Source: Lysobacterales bacterium 63-13
GTDB taxonomy: Bacteria; Pseudomonadota; Gammaproteobacteria; Xanthomonadales; Rhodanobacteraceae
Assembly: GCA_001899855.1 (NCBI GenBank)
Contig: MKWR01000031.1
Span: 1-64,000 of the forward strand
Direction: 5' to 3'
Length of the DNA: 64,000 nt
Each line of letters opens with the position of its first letter. The first letter of the stretch is position 1. A program made the position numbers and the translations under genes. Shown one piece after another: positions 24,372-33,435 of this stretch. The notes below the pieces were generated by a model that made no database searches, had not been told where the DNA came from, and saw only the letters and a program-made list of their open reading frames with translations.

Positions 24372-24397
24372 CGCCCGCGATTGCTGATTCGCGGGCG
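24372..24397. terminator. Strong GC hairpin after the secreted-protein gene
   Basis: A perfect 9-base inverted repeat, CGCCCGCGA (24372-24380) and TCGCGGGCG (24389-24397), with an 8-base loop, lies 25 bases after the stop at 24347. No T-run follows, so it may be a factor-dependent or imperfect terminator. polA begins about 100 bases further on. Confidence 0.45.
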
Positions 24398-24498
24398 GCG
24401 CTAGGCAGCGGCGCTGGGCGGGCCTTTCGGCATCCCGCGAGGTTGCATTCAGGCACATCGGGGGCCAAGCTGCGGGCCCGCTCCTGCCCCTGGTCTTC

Positions 24499-27267
24499 AT
24501 GTCTTCCTCACGCCAGCGCCTTGTCCTGATTGACGGATCGTCCTACCTGTTCCGTGCATTCCATGCCTTGCCGCCCTTGACCAACGCTGCCGGCGAGCCG
24601 ACCGGCGCATTGTTCGGCGTGGTCAACATGCTGCGCGCGACATTGAAGGAACAGCCTGATTTCGTTGCTTTCGTCAGCGATGCCTCGGGGCCGACGTTTC
24701 GCGACGAGATGTATGCCGAGTACAAGGCCAATCGCGCGCCAACGCCGGACGACCTCAAGGCGCAGGTGCAGCCGATGCTGGAAATCGTCGGCGCGTTGGG
24801 ATTTCCGATTCTCAGGGTCGGCGGTGTCGAAGCCGACGATGTGATCGGCACCCTGGCCCGCCAGGCTGAAGCGCTGGACATCGAGGTGGTCATCTCCACC
24901 GGCGACAAGGATTTCGCCCAGCTCGTCTCGCCGCATGTCCGCCTGGTCAACACGATGACGCGCACGACCATGGATCGGCAAGGAGTCATCGACAAGTTCG
25001 GCGTGCCACCGGAGCGCATTGTGGATTTCCTTGCCCTCACCGGCGACACGGTCGACAACGTGCCGGGGGTGAACAAGTGCGGACCGAAGACGGCTGCCAA
25101 ATGGATTGCCGAGTACGGATCGCTGGATGGCGTGATCGAGAATTCCGCCGCAATCGCCGGCAAGGTTGGCGAGTATCTGCGCGAGGCGCTTGGCCATCTG
25201 CCGCTGTCACGCCAGCTGGTGACGATCAAGACCGATGTCGCTCTCGATGTCGGCGTCCGCGATCTTGTCCTGCGCGAAGCCGACCGCGATACCTTGCGCA
25301 ACCTGTACCGGCGCTACGAGTTCAATGCCGCCCTCAAGGATCTGGATGCAGTTGCCGCCGAGCAGCCGGGCGAGGCGTCCGCCAACATCGCTGCCACGTC
25401 GCCGGCAACAATTGCGGCCACCGCCGCCGATGCAGCGCCGGATGCCGCGCTGGGCAAGCCTGGCGAGCATGAACTGATTGTCGATGCCGGGCGATTCGAT
25501 GCGTGGCTCGGGCAGCTCCGTCATGCAGAACTGATCTCTTTTGATACGGAAACCACCTCGATCGATTCGATGCGCGCGGAAATCGTCGGCGTCTCCTTTG
25601 CGGTGGAGGCGGGCAAGGCCGCCTATGTCCCGCTCGCCCATGATTATCCGGGCGCGCCGGCGCAGCTCGATCGCACCTCGGTGCTGACGGCGCTGAAGCC
25701 GTTGCTGGAGGATGCGCAGCGGGCAAAGCTTGGCCAGAACGCGAAATACGACATGAATGTGCTGTCGACGCATGGCATCACCCTGCGCGGCGTCGTCCAC
25801 GACACCATGCTTGAATCCTATGTGCTCAATTCGACGGCATCGCGACACGACATGGATACGCTGGCCAAGCGCCATCTTGGCTACCAGACCATTCATTACG
25901 AGGATGTCGCCGGCAAGGGCAGCAAGCAGATCTCCTTTTCCCAGGTCGATCTGGACAGCGCCAGCCGCTACGCCGCCGAGGACGCCGACATCACCTTGCG
26001 CCTGCATCAGGCAATGTGGCCAAAGCTCGAAGCGGATGCGGCGTTGTGCAAGGTCTACGGCGAGATCGAGATTCCGTTGATTCCGGTGCTTGCGCGCATG
26101 GAGCAGCGCGGCGTCCTTGTCGATGTCGAAGCATTGCGCATGCAGGGTCGGCAGTTGGCCGCGCGCATGCATGAGCTGACCACTCAATGCCACGCCATTG
26201 CCGGGCGCAAGTTCAGCCTTGACTCGCCCAAGCAGCTGCAGGCCCTGCTCTTTGACGAACTGAAATTGCCGGCCTTGGTGAAGACGCCAAAGGGCCAGCC
26301 CTCGACCAACGAAGAGGCGCTGGAGGCAATCGCCGATGCGCACGAGCTGCCGCGCCTGATCCTCGAATACCGCGGTCTGGCCAAGCTGCGCTCGACCTAC
26401 ACCGAAAAGCTTGCCGAGATCGTCAATCCGCGCAGCGGCCGCGTGCACACGAGTTACCACCAGGCGACGGCGGCGACCGGGCGTTTGTCGTCTTCCGATC
26501 CGAACCTGCAGAACATCCCGGTGCGCACCGTGGAAGGCCGACGCATTCGCCAGGCCTTCATCGCGCCGCCGGGCTGGAAGATCCTCGCCGCCGACTATTC
26601 GCAGATCGAGCTGCGCATCATGGCCCATCTGTCCGCCGACGAAGGCCTGCTAAGGGCGTTTCGCAGCGGGCAGGACGTGCATCGGAGCACGGCCGCCGAG
26701 GTCTTCGGCGTTGCCCTCGATGCGGTGGACAGCGCGCAGCGCCGGGCGGCCAAGGCCATCAACTTCGGCTTGATGTACGGCATGAGTGCATTCGGCCTTG
26801 CGCGCCAGCTCGGCATTGGTCGCGGCGAGGCGCAGGACTACATCGCGCGCTATTTCCAGCGCTATCCCGGCGTGCGCGAATTCATGGAGCGCACGCGCGA
26901 GCAGGCGCATGCGGATGGCTACGTGGAGACCGTGTTCGGGCGGCGCCTGTACCTCGACAACATCGCCTCACGCAACCAGGCCCAGCGTGCCGGTGCCGAG
27001 CGCGCCGCCATCAATGCTCCGATGCAGGGAACCGCAGCGGATATCATCAAGCGCGCCATGCTGGCCATCGATGCCTGGCTGCAGGAGCGCGACGACCATG
27101 CACGCATGCTCATGCAGGTCCACGACGAGTTGGTCTTCGAGGTCCGCGCCGAGCGCATCGAGGAGATCCGCGACGGCGTGCGCACGCGCATGAGCGCCGC
27201 TGCCGACCTTGCCGTGGCCCTGGTTGTCGATATTGGTGTCGGCGACAACTGGGATCAGGCGCATTGA
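24499..27267 (+). CDS. polA: DNA polymerase I
   Basis: A 922-residue enzyme that fills gaps and removes primers in replication and repair. All three domains are complete. The 5'-3' exonuclease (about 1-290) has VEADDVIGTLA and the GDKDFAQLV motif. The 3'-5' exonuclease (about 335-520) has ISFDTETTSID with the DxE pair and a NAKYDMNVL motif, so proofreading should be active. The polymerase domain (about 540-922) has RLSSSDPNLQNIP, DYSQIELR, KAINFGLMYGMS and QVHDELVFEV. The ATG at 24499 begins just before the conserved LVLIDGSSYLFRAFHALPPL. It ends before a terminator at 27474-27507. Confidence 0.98.
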   Translation: MSSSRQRLVLIDGSSYLFRAFHALPPLTNAAGEPTGALFGVVNMLRATLKEQPDFVAFVSDASGPTFRDEMYAEYKANRAPTPDDLKAQVQPMLEIVGALGFPILRVGGVEADDVIGTLARQAEALDIEVVISTGDKDFAQLVSPHVRLVNTMTRTTMDRQGVIDKFGVPPERIVDFLALTGDTVDNVPGVNKCGPKTAAKWIAEYGSLDGVIENSAAIAGKVGEYLREALGHLPLSRQLVTIKTDVALDVGVRDLVLREADRDTLRNLYRRYEFNAALKDLDAVAAEQPGEASANIAATSPATIAATAADAAPDAALGKPGEHELIVDAGRFDAWLGQLRHAELISFDTETTSIDSMRAEIVGVSFAVEAGKAAYVPLAHDYPGAPAQLDRTSVLTALKPLLEDAQRAKLGQNAKYDMNVLSTHGITLRGVVHDTMLESYVLNSTASRHDMDTLAKRHLGYQTIHYEDVAGKGSKQISFSQVDLDSASRYAAEDADITLRLHQAMWPKLEADAALCKVYGEIEIPLIPVLARMEQRGVLVDVEALRMQGRQLAARMHELTTQCHAIAGRKFSLDSPKQLQALLFDELKLPALVKTPKGQPSTNEEALEAIADAHELPRLILEYRGLAKLRSTYTEKLAEIVNPRSGRVHTSYHQATAATGRLSSSDPNLQNIPVRTVEGRRIRQAFIAPPGWKILAADYSQIELRIMAHLSADEGLLRAFRSGQDVHRSTAAEVFGVALDAVDSAQRRAAKAINFGLMYGMSAFGLARQLGIGRGEAQDYIARYFQRYPGVREFMERTREQAHADGYVETVFGRRLYLDNIASRNQAQRAGAERAAINAPMQGTAADIIKRAMLAIDAWLQERDDHARMLMQVHDELVFEVRAERIEEIRDGVRTRMSAAADLAVALVVDIGVGDNWDQAH

Positions 27268-27473
27268 CGCGACCGGGCATTGCCCTGTCTGAACACGTCG
27301 CGAAAATGAATCATGCGTAAATGATTCCCGATTTCTGCCGAACCCGGGAAACTTTCCGCCATCGACCTGCATCTGATTATCCGGGTGCACGCAACGGCAC
27401 CCCTGGATTCATCCACCTCCCTGGATGGATCCCCCGGGAATCGGTCACTCCCCAGACCGTTTTCCGATCCCCG

Positions 27474-27507
27474 CCCCGAGGGCTCCCCCTGGCCCTCGGG
27501 GCTTTTT
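27474..27507 (+). terminator. Rho-independent terminator after polA
   Basis: A perfect stem of CCCCGAGGG (27474-27482) and CCCTCGGGG (27493-27501) with a 10-base loop is followed by C and five T residues (27503-27507). It sits 206 bases past the polA stop and just before the convergent AMP-ligase stop at 27524. On the opposite strand there is no T-run, so it terminates polA transcription. Confidence 0.85.
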
Positions 27508-27523
27508 ATATGCCGCTTGCGGC

Positions 27524-28915
27524 TCAAGACTGTTCTGCGCCGAGCGCGGCAAGCAAGGCGGCGCGCGGCAATTTGCCGGTTTCATTGCGCGGCAGGCTCG
27601 CCACCAGGCGCAGCGGCCGCGGCAGGAACAGCGGATCAACGGCTTCGCGCAACTGCGCCAGCAATTCCCTTTGCGAACGACCCGGGGCCACCGCCAGGGC
27701 GGCAATGCGGCGCACTTCGGAGCCTGGCTCCGCATCCAGCTGGAAGACCACCGCATCGTCGACGCCATCGATGGATTGCAGGCGTCGGGTGAGATCGGCG
27801 AGCGACGCCCGCTTGCCGCCAATCTCGAGCAGATCGGCATTGCGGCCGCACAGGCGGAAACGCCCGCTGCCGTGCAGTTCGACGATGTCCTGCAACTGCA
27901 CGGGCGCGCAAAGGTGGTCGGCAGTGACCAGGGTGCCTTCCGCATGCGGACTCAGCACGACCGACGGATGGGTTTGCCAGTCGCTTTCGCTGGCCGTGCG
28001 GCGATGGGCGATGACGCAGGTTTCGGTCGAGCCGAACATCTCGATCAGCGGTGCCTGATACTTCGATTCAACGGCCTGGGCCAGTTCGCGAGACAGCGGT
28101 GCGGTGGCGCAGACAATCGCCGCAAGCGGCGGCAGTGCTTGCGATTCGCGCAGCAGGGCCTGCAGGTGGACCGGGGTCGTGACGAGGACGCGGGGTGCCG
28201 GCAGCGATGCCAGTTCGCAGGCGATGTCGGCGGGAAAGAACGGCCTGCCGGAATGCACCGAGAACGGGCCGAACAAGGGCAGCAGCACGGAAAGCTCCAT
28301 GCCGTACATGTGCTGTGCAGGCACCGTGGCCAGCACGCTCGCGATCTGCCCATCCGCCAAGCCAAGGACGCGGGTGAGGACCTCGATGTTCAGGCGGCAG
28401 CCAAGCCTGAAGTTCTGCCAGGTCTTGATATTCGGCTTGGGCAATCCCGTGCTGCCGGAGGTGAAGCCGATCGCCGCGACTTGCGCCTCGCCAACCTCGA
28501 TCGGCAGGCCGGCGTGCGCGGTGTGGCGATCATCGATGTCGAATTCCGGCAGGCGGATCATGTCCGCATGGGTCGCGCAGGCTTGCTGGTCCCCAAGCAG
28601 GTAGGCACCCGGATAGGCCGAACGGACTTCGGCGATGGCCTGGATCGCTCGCGATGAAGGCAGCAAGGTTGCATGACCACGACTGGCCGCGGCGCAGTAG
28701 CTGACGACAAAGCAATAGCGGTCTTCGCAAAGGTTGATTGCGCTGCCCGATGCCGGCAACAGCGCGGCCGCATGCGCCACGTCGCCGAGAAATGCGCGCA
28801 CGCTGATGCCGCGACCCTTGCGCCAGGCAAACAGGCGCTCGTGGTTGGCTTCGCCGAGCAGCGAAAACAGCGGGGCCGGATCCCCGAGCCGGCCCGAATC
28901 AACTGACGCGGACAT
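27524..28915 (-). CDS. AMP-binding acyl/aryl ligase (short ANL enzyme, aryl-polyene AMP-ligase-like)
   Basis: A 463-residue adenylate-forming enzyme, shorter than the usual 500-560 for acyl-CoA synthetases. The ATP motif GFTSGSTGLPKP is present near residue 150, FGSTET near 290, GRFRLCGRNADLLEIGG near 350 and the catalytic-lysine motif NETGKLPR near the end. The sequence resembles the stand-alone AMP-ligases of aryl-polyene/xanthomonadin clusters, but no ketosynthase, acyl carrier protein or dehydratase is nearby. The start lies 8 bases after tsaC, so it is the last gene of the leftward topA-tsaC transcript. Substrate unknown; CoA ligation and ACP loading remain both possible. Confidence 0.75.
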   Translation of the reverse strand: MSASVDSGRLGDPAPLFSLLGEANHERLFAWRKGRGISVRAFLGDVAHAAALLPASGSAINLCEDRYCFVVSYCAAASRGHATLLPSSRAIQAIAEVRSAYPGAYLLGDQQACATHADMIRLPEFDIDDRHTAHAGLPIEVGEAQVAAIGFTSGSTGLPKPNIKTWQNFRLGCRLNIEVLTRVLGLADGQIASVLATVPAQHMYGMELSVLLPLFGPFSVHSGRPFFPADIACELASLPAPRVLVTTPVHLQALLRESQALPPLAAIVCATAPLSRELAQAVESKYQAPLIEMFGSTETCVIAHRRTASESDWQTHPSVVLSPHAEGTLVTADHLCAPVQLQDIVELHGSGRFRLCGRNADLLEIGGKRASLADLTRRLQSIDGVDDAVVFQLDAEPGSEVRRIAALAVAPGRSQRELLAQLREAVDPLFLPRPLRLVASLPRNETGKLPRAALLAALGAEQS

Positions 28916-28923
28916 CTCCCCTC

Positions 28924-29475
28924 CTAGCGACGCAATGTTTCCCCGCTGACAGCGTCGCGGATCGCGGTGGGCCGCTCAAGCCCCCCGAGTTCACCGTCGA
29001 CGACGTCATCGAGTTGATCGCCGAAAGCAAGGCGCACCGCCTCGGCACTGCGTGCAGGCGGCTGTCCATGCACATTGGCGCTGGTGGAAATGATCGCGGA
29101 GCCAAAGCCGCGACACACGGCAGCGGCAATCGGATGGGCGGTGACTCTCACGGCGATGCCTGCATGTTCGCCGACGATCCATGCAGGAACTCGCGTGCTT
29201 CGCGGAAATATCCAGGTGTTCGGGCCGGGCCAGGTGGCTTGGGCGCGGGCGATCGCCGGCATCGGGCAGTCGCCGAGGAAGGGTTCGATCTGGGCAAAAT
29301 CCGCTGCAATCAGGATGACGCCGACGCCTGCCGGCCGCTGCTTGAGGGCAAAGATGCGGCGGACGGCGGATTCGTTGAACGGATCGCAACCCAGTCCCCA
29401 GACCGCCTCGGTCGGGTAGGCAATCACGCCCCCGCGCCGAAGCGCGGCGACGGCGCGGGCAATGGCGGCATCCAT
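28924..29475 (-). CDS. tsaC: Threonylcarbamoyl-AMP synthase TsaC
   Basis: A 183-residue enzyme that makes threonylcarbamoyl-AMP for the t6A37 modification of ANN-decoding tRNAs. The YPTEAVWGLGCDP and FALKQRP segments near the N-terminus and STSANVHG near residue 135 are the YrdC-domain marks. The much longer frame at this site (to 30786) runs antisense-frame through topA and is not coding; the ATG at 29475 overlaps the topA stop by one base (TGATG). The length places it with the short TsaC form, which lacks the C-terminal Sua5 domain. Confidence 0.94.
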   Translation of the reverse strand: MDAAIARAVAALRRGGVIAYPTEAVWGLGCDPFNESAVRRIFALKQRPAGVGVILIAADFAQIEPFLGDCPMPAIARAQATWPGPNTWIFPRSTRVPAWIVGEHAGIAVRVTAHPIAAAVCRGFGSAIISTSANVHGQPPARSAEAVRLAFGDQLDDVVDGELGGLERPTAIRDAVSGETLRR

Positions 29476-32006
29476 CAGCCTTCGCTGGCGCCGGCGGTTT
29501 CGACAGGCTTGCGCGTGGAGGGGGCCTTCTTGACGGCCTTTTTCGCGGCCGATTTCCGCGCCGCCGTCTTCTTGCCTGGCGCTTTTTTCGCCGCGCTCTT
29601 CTTGACCACGGCCTTCTTTGCCGCCGCCTTCTTGGCCGGGGCCTTCGTCGCCGTCGTCTTTGCGCTGGCCTTCTTGCTGGCCGCCTTGCCCTTGGCGCCC
29701 TTGCCGAAGCCGCGCTTGGGCCGGAACGGCGCCGCGGCCAGCAGCTCGACGCATTCGGCCTCGGTCAGGGAAGGCGGTTCGCGGTCCTTGGGGATGCGCG
29801 CGTTCTTCTCGCCGTCGGTGATGTACGGGCCATAACGGCCATTGAGGATCTGGATGCCGTTGCCGAAATCCTTGATCGTGCGGTTGGCCAGCAGTTCGGC
29901 GCGGGCGCGCACGAGTTCGAGCGCACGCGGCAATTCGATGGTGTAGGGGTCGTCTTCCTTGCCCAGCGAGGCATACGTGGAGCCAATCTTGACGAAGGGT
30001 CCGAAGCGGCCGACACCGATGACGATATCCTCGCCTGCCTCGTTGCTGCCGAGCGTGCGCGGCAGCTTGAACAGCTCCAGCGCCTCCTCGGCGGTGATCG
30101 TGTGCATGCTCTGGCCGGGCCGCAGGCTGGCGAACTTCGGCTTGTCCTCGTCTTCCTTGGTGCCGATCTGCGCAAACGGCCCGTAGCGGCCAAGGCGCAC
30201 CGACAGCGGCTTGCCGGATTTCGGATCGACGCCGAGCACGCGGCTGCCGCTGGCTTCGGACTTGTCGACGGTCTCGATCTTTTCCTCGATCTGCGCCTTG
30301 AACGGCTTCCAGAAGCGCGCCAGCAACGGTACCCAGTCCTCCTCGCCGCGGCTGACCGCATCCAGTTCGTCTTCGAGCCTGGCGGTGAAATCGTAGTCGA
30401 CATAGCGGGCGAAGTGCCCGGCCAGGAAACGGCCGACCGCGCGCCCCACATCGGTCGGCTTGAAGCGGCGGCTGTCGAGGATCACGTATTCGCGGTTGAG
30501 CAGCACCTGGATGATGCTGGCATAGGTCGACGGGCGGCCGATGCCGTATTCCTCCAGCGCCTTGACCAGGCTGGCTTCGGAGAAGCGCGGCGGCGGTTCG
30601 GTGAAGTGCTGGTCGGTGATGATGTCGCGCAGCGGTACCGCCTCGCCGACTTTCATGAGCGGCAACTTGCGCGCCTCGTCCTCGTCCTCGGCGGCCTTCT
30701 GGTCGCGGCCCTCCTCGTAGACGGCAAGGAAGCCCGGGTCGATGACCGTGGTGCCGGTGGCACGGAACGCGGCATCCGCGCCGCATGGGAAATCCACCGA
30801 TACGGTGTTCAGGGTGGCGTGCTGCATCTGGCTGGCGACCGTGCGCTTCCAGATCAGCTCATACAGCCTGGCGTGGTCGGGCGACAGGAAGGCGGCGACG
30901 CGCTTGGGCGTCAGCGCCGCCGAAGTCGGTCGGATCGCCTCGTGCGCTTCCTGGGCGTTCTTCGATTTCGACTTGTAGGTGTTGGGCTGCTCGGGCAGGG
31001 CCTGCCGGCCGAACTCGCGCACGATCACCTCGCGCAATTCCGCGGTGGCTTCGTCCGAGATCGACACTGAATCGGTACGCATGTAGGTGATCAGGCCGAC
31101 CACGCCCTCGTCGCCGATTGCGATGCCTTCATAGAGCTGCTGGGCAAGGCGCATGGTGCGGCTGGTCGCGTAGCCGAGCTTGCGCGCAGCTTCCTGCTGC
31201 AGGGTCGAGGTGGTGAACGGTGCCGATGCCCGCCGCTTGCGTTCCTTCGACTGCACTTCGCCAACGACGAGGCGACCTTTTGCCGCCTTGTGCAAGGCAT
31301 CGCGTGCGGCATGCGCATCGCTGGCGTTGGTCAGGTCGAACTGCTCGAACTTCTTGTTGTTGAGCTTGAGCAGGCGCGCCGTGAAGGCCTGGTCGGGGTG
31401 GGCCAGATCGGCTTCGATGGTCCAGTATTCGCGCGGGATGAAGGCTTCGATTTCCTCCTCGCGCTCGACGATCATGCGCAGGGCTGGCGACTGCACGCGA
31501 CCGGCGGAGAGCCCGCGCTGGACCTTGCGCCAGAGCACCGGCGACAGATTGAAGCCAACCAGGTAATCCAGTGCGCGCCGGGCCTGCTGGGCGTTGACCA
31601 GTTCCATCGACAGCTTGCGTGGATTGGCCACGGCTTCCTTGATCGCGCGCGGGGTGATCTCGGAGAAGACAACGCGGTGCACGGCCTTGTCCTTGAGCAG
31701 CTTCTTCTCGCGCAGGATCTCGGCGATATGCCAGGAAATCGCCTCGCCTTCGCGATCAAGGTCGGTTGCCAGATACAGCGAATCAGCCTGCTTGGCGGCC
31801 TTGACGATGGCGTCGACGTGCTTCTCGTTCTTCTCGATCAGCTCATAGTTCATGGCGAAGTCGTGATCGGGATCGACCGCGCCTTCCTTGGGCACCAGGT
31901 CGCGCACATGACCGTACGAGGCGAGGACCTGGAAGTCCTTGCCGAGGTATTTGTTGATCGTCTTGGCCTTGGCGGGCGATTCGACGATGAGCAGGTTCTT
32001 GGCCAT
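29475..32006 (-). CDS. topA: DNA topoisomerase I with lysine/alanine-rich tail
   Basis: An 843-residue type IA topoisomerase that relaxes negative supercoils. The TOPRIM domain carries Glu9 and the TDLDREGE motif at 81-88; the catalytic tyrosine is Tyr308 in GLITYMRTDSVSIS. The C-terminal third has two or three topoisomerase C-terminal repeats without the tetracysteine zinc fingers of the E. coli enzyme, and ends in about 80 residues rich in KKA/AKK, which should bind DNA by charge. This layout is common in Xanthomonadales. The gene begins a leftward transcript followed by tsaC with a one-base overlap. Confidence 0.97.
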   Translation of the reverse strand: MAKNLLIVESPAKAKTINKYLGKDFQVLASYGHVRDLVPKEGAVDPDHDFAMNYELIEKNEKHVDAIVKAAKQADSLYLATDLDREGEAISWHIAEILREKKLLKDKAVHRVVFSEITPRAIKEAVANPRKLSMELVNAQQARRALDYLVGFNLSPVLWRKVQRGLSAGRVQSPALRMIVEREEEIEAFIPREYWTIEADLAHPDQAFTARLLKLNNKKFEQFDLTNASDAHAARDALHKAAKGRLVVGEVQSKERKRRASAPFTTSTLQQEAARKLGYATSRTMRLAQQLYEGIAIGDEGVVGLITYMRTDSVSISDEATAELREVIVREFGRQALPEQPNTYKSKSKNAQEAHEAIRPTSAALTPKRVAAFLSPDHARLYELIWKRTVASQMQHATLNTVSVDFPCGADAAFRATGTTVIDPGFLAVYEEGRDQKAAEDEDEARKLPLMKVGEAVPLRDIITDQHFTEPPPRFSEASLVKALEEYGIGRPSTYASIIQVLLNREYVILDSRRFKPTDVGRAVGRFLAGHFARYVDYDFTARLEDELDAVSRGEEDWVPLLARFWKPFKAQIEEKIETVDKSEASGSRVLGVDPKSGKPLSVRLGRYGPFAQIGTKEDEDKPKFASLRPGQSMHTITAEEALELFKLPRTLGSNEAGEDIVIGVGRFGPFVKIGSTYASLGKEDDPYTIELPRALELVRARAELLANRTIKDFGNGIQILNGRYGPYITDGEKNARIPKDREPPSLTEAECVELLAAAPFRPKRGFGKGAKGKAASKKASAKTTATKAPAKKAAAKKAVVKKSAAKKAPGKKTAARKSAAKKAVKKAPSTRKPVETAGASEG

Positions 32007-32180
32007 GTTGCGGTCCTTGCCGCCGGGTTTCGATGCTGCGTGACGATGCAGTCTGGACGGGATGGTCGATTGCAGGCGTGCATCCCTTATTCAGCAGGAC
32101 ACACGCCTTCGCGGACTGTCAAGCCTGCGGCGGCGCACTATACCCAATCGAATCCGCAAAGACAGGGCAGCCGGACCCGC

Positions 32181-33320
32181 TCAGCCATGCACCTTGCGTG
32201 TGTAGCGGCCACCGCGCGCGCCGACTACCTCGCCGTCGAGCTCAAGCAGCAGCAACATCGAGGACAGCGCCGCCGCATCGAGGCCGGTGCGCTCGGTCAA
32301 GGTGTCCAGGTCTGCTTCCTCATGACCCAGGGCATCGAGCAGGCGCCGGTAGTCGGCATCGCGCTGCCCGCCGGCTGCCGGGGTTTCCGCCGCGATGGCC
32401 GCTGCTGCAGCCGACCCGTCGTGCAGGCGTAGTCGCAGGCGATCGCCAAGGGCGGCGGCCAGCCCGGAGAGGTCGTCGATGATCTCGTCGACCGTCTCGG
32501 TCAGCCGCGCTCCGTCGCGGATCAGCTGATGGCAGCCGCGCGACAGCGGACTGTTGATCGAGCCCGGGATCGCGAACACCTCGCGGCCCTGTTCGGTGGC
32601 GTAGCGGGCGGTGATCAGCGAGCCCGACTTGAGGCTGGCCTCGACCACCAGGGTGCCCAGGGCAAGTCCGGAAATGATGCGGTTGCGGCGCGGGAAGTGT
32701 TCAGCCTTGCCTGGCGTGCCCGGTGGAAACTCGCTGACCAGGGCACCGCTGGCGGCGATTTCCCCGGCAAGGGCGTGATGCTTGCGCGGATAGACGAGAT
32801 CGGGGCCGGTGCCAAGCACAGCCAGGGTGCGGCCCTGGACATCGAGGGCCGCCCGATGCGCGGCAGCATCAATGCCATCCGCCATGCCGCTGGTGATGGC
32901 AAAACCGGCATTGGCCAGGGCGCGGGCAAAGCGGCGCGTGATCGCCAGGCCGCCGTCGCTGGCGCTGCGGCTGCCGACAATGGCGACCTGCGGCATCCAC
33001 AGCAGGGTTGCATCACCGGCGACGAACAGGGCCGCTGGAGCGCCCGGGATTTCGCGCAGCAGCGACGGATAGTCGGAATCGTCCCAGCCAAGCAACTGGT
33101 GCTGCGGTTCTGCCAGCCAGGCGAGGTCGGCATCGATGCGCGCCCGATCCGGGGCATCCAGCCAGCGCCGCGCTTCGTCATCCAGGTCCGCCGCCGCCTT
33201 GTTGCTGCGCAGGTGCTGCAACACCTGCGGCGCGGTGCCGCGGGCGCTGATGAGCTGGCGCAGCGAGGCCGGGCCAAGGCCGGGAGTGCGCAACAGGATC
33301 AGCCAGGCTTCCATGGCCAT
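32181..33320 (-). CDS. dprA: DNA-processing protein DprA
   Basis: A 379-residue protein that loads RecA on incoming single-stranded DNA during natural transformation. The Rossmann-like DNA-processing domain is complete, with VAIVGSRSASDGG, ITSGMADGIDAAAHRAAL, GPDLVYPRKH, FPRRNRIISGLALGT, VVEASLKSGSLITA and FAIPGSI, plus an N-terminal SAM/HhH-like region and a C-terminal winged-helix domain (DLDTLTERTGLDAAALSSML). The ATG at 33320 has a GGAAG site. The 174 bases before topA hold no smg gene, which is often found between these two in relatives. Confidence 0.95.
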   Translation of the reverse strand: MAMEAWLILLRTPGLGPASLRQLISARGTAPQVLQHLRSNKAAADLDDEARRWLDAPDRARIDADLAWLAEPQHQLLGWDDSDYPSLLREIPGAPAALFVAGDATLLWMPQVAIVGSRSASDGGLAITRRFARALANAGFAITSGMADGIDAAAHRAALDVQGRTLAVLGTGPDLVYPRKHHALAGEIAASGALVSEFPPGTPGKAEHFPRRNRIISGLALGTLVVEASLKSGSLITARYATEQGREVFAIPGSINSPLSRGCHQLIRDGARLTETVDEIIDDLSGLAAALGDRLRLRLHDGSAAAAAIAAETPAAGGQRDADYRRLLDALGHEEADLDTLTERTGLDAAALSSMLLLLELDGEVVGARGGRYTRKVHG

Positions 33321-33380
33321 CGAGGTACTTCCGTGGGACGAACACAGGAGGAGCCGAGTGTAGTCGCAACCGGCGCAGAC

Positions 33381-33410
33381 AAAAACGGCGCGGTGTCATC
33401 CACCGCGCCG
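33381..33410 (-). terminator. Rho-independent terminator after lysM
   Basis: On the minus strand, CGGCGCGGTG (33401-33410) pairs perfectly with CACCGCGCCG (33386-33395) around a 5-base loop, and five T residues follow (33381-33385 in + strand A's). It lies 25 bases past the LysM gene stop, so lysM and dprA are separate transcripts. Confidence 0.88.
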
Positions 33411-33435
33411 CATTCGCTTGCCTGGGGACCGAGGC

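Noticed and set aside
28924-30786. A 620-codon leftward frame starting inside topA
   Set aside because: Only its last 183 codons (from 29475) form a real protein, TsaC; the rest is an alternative frame of topA.
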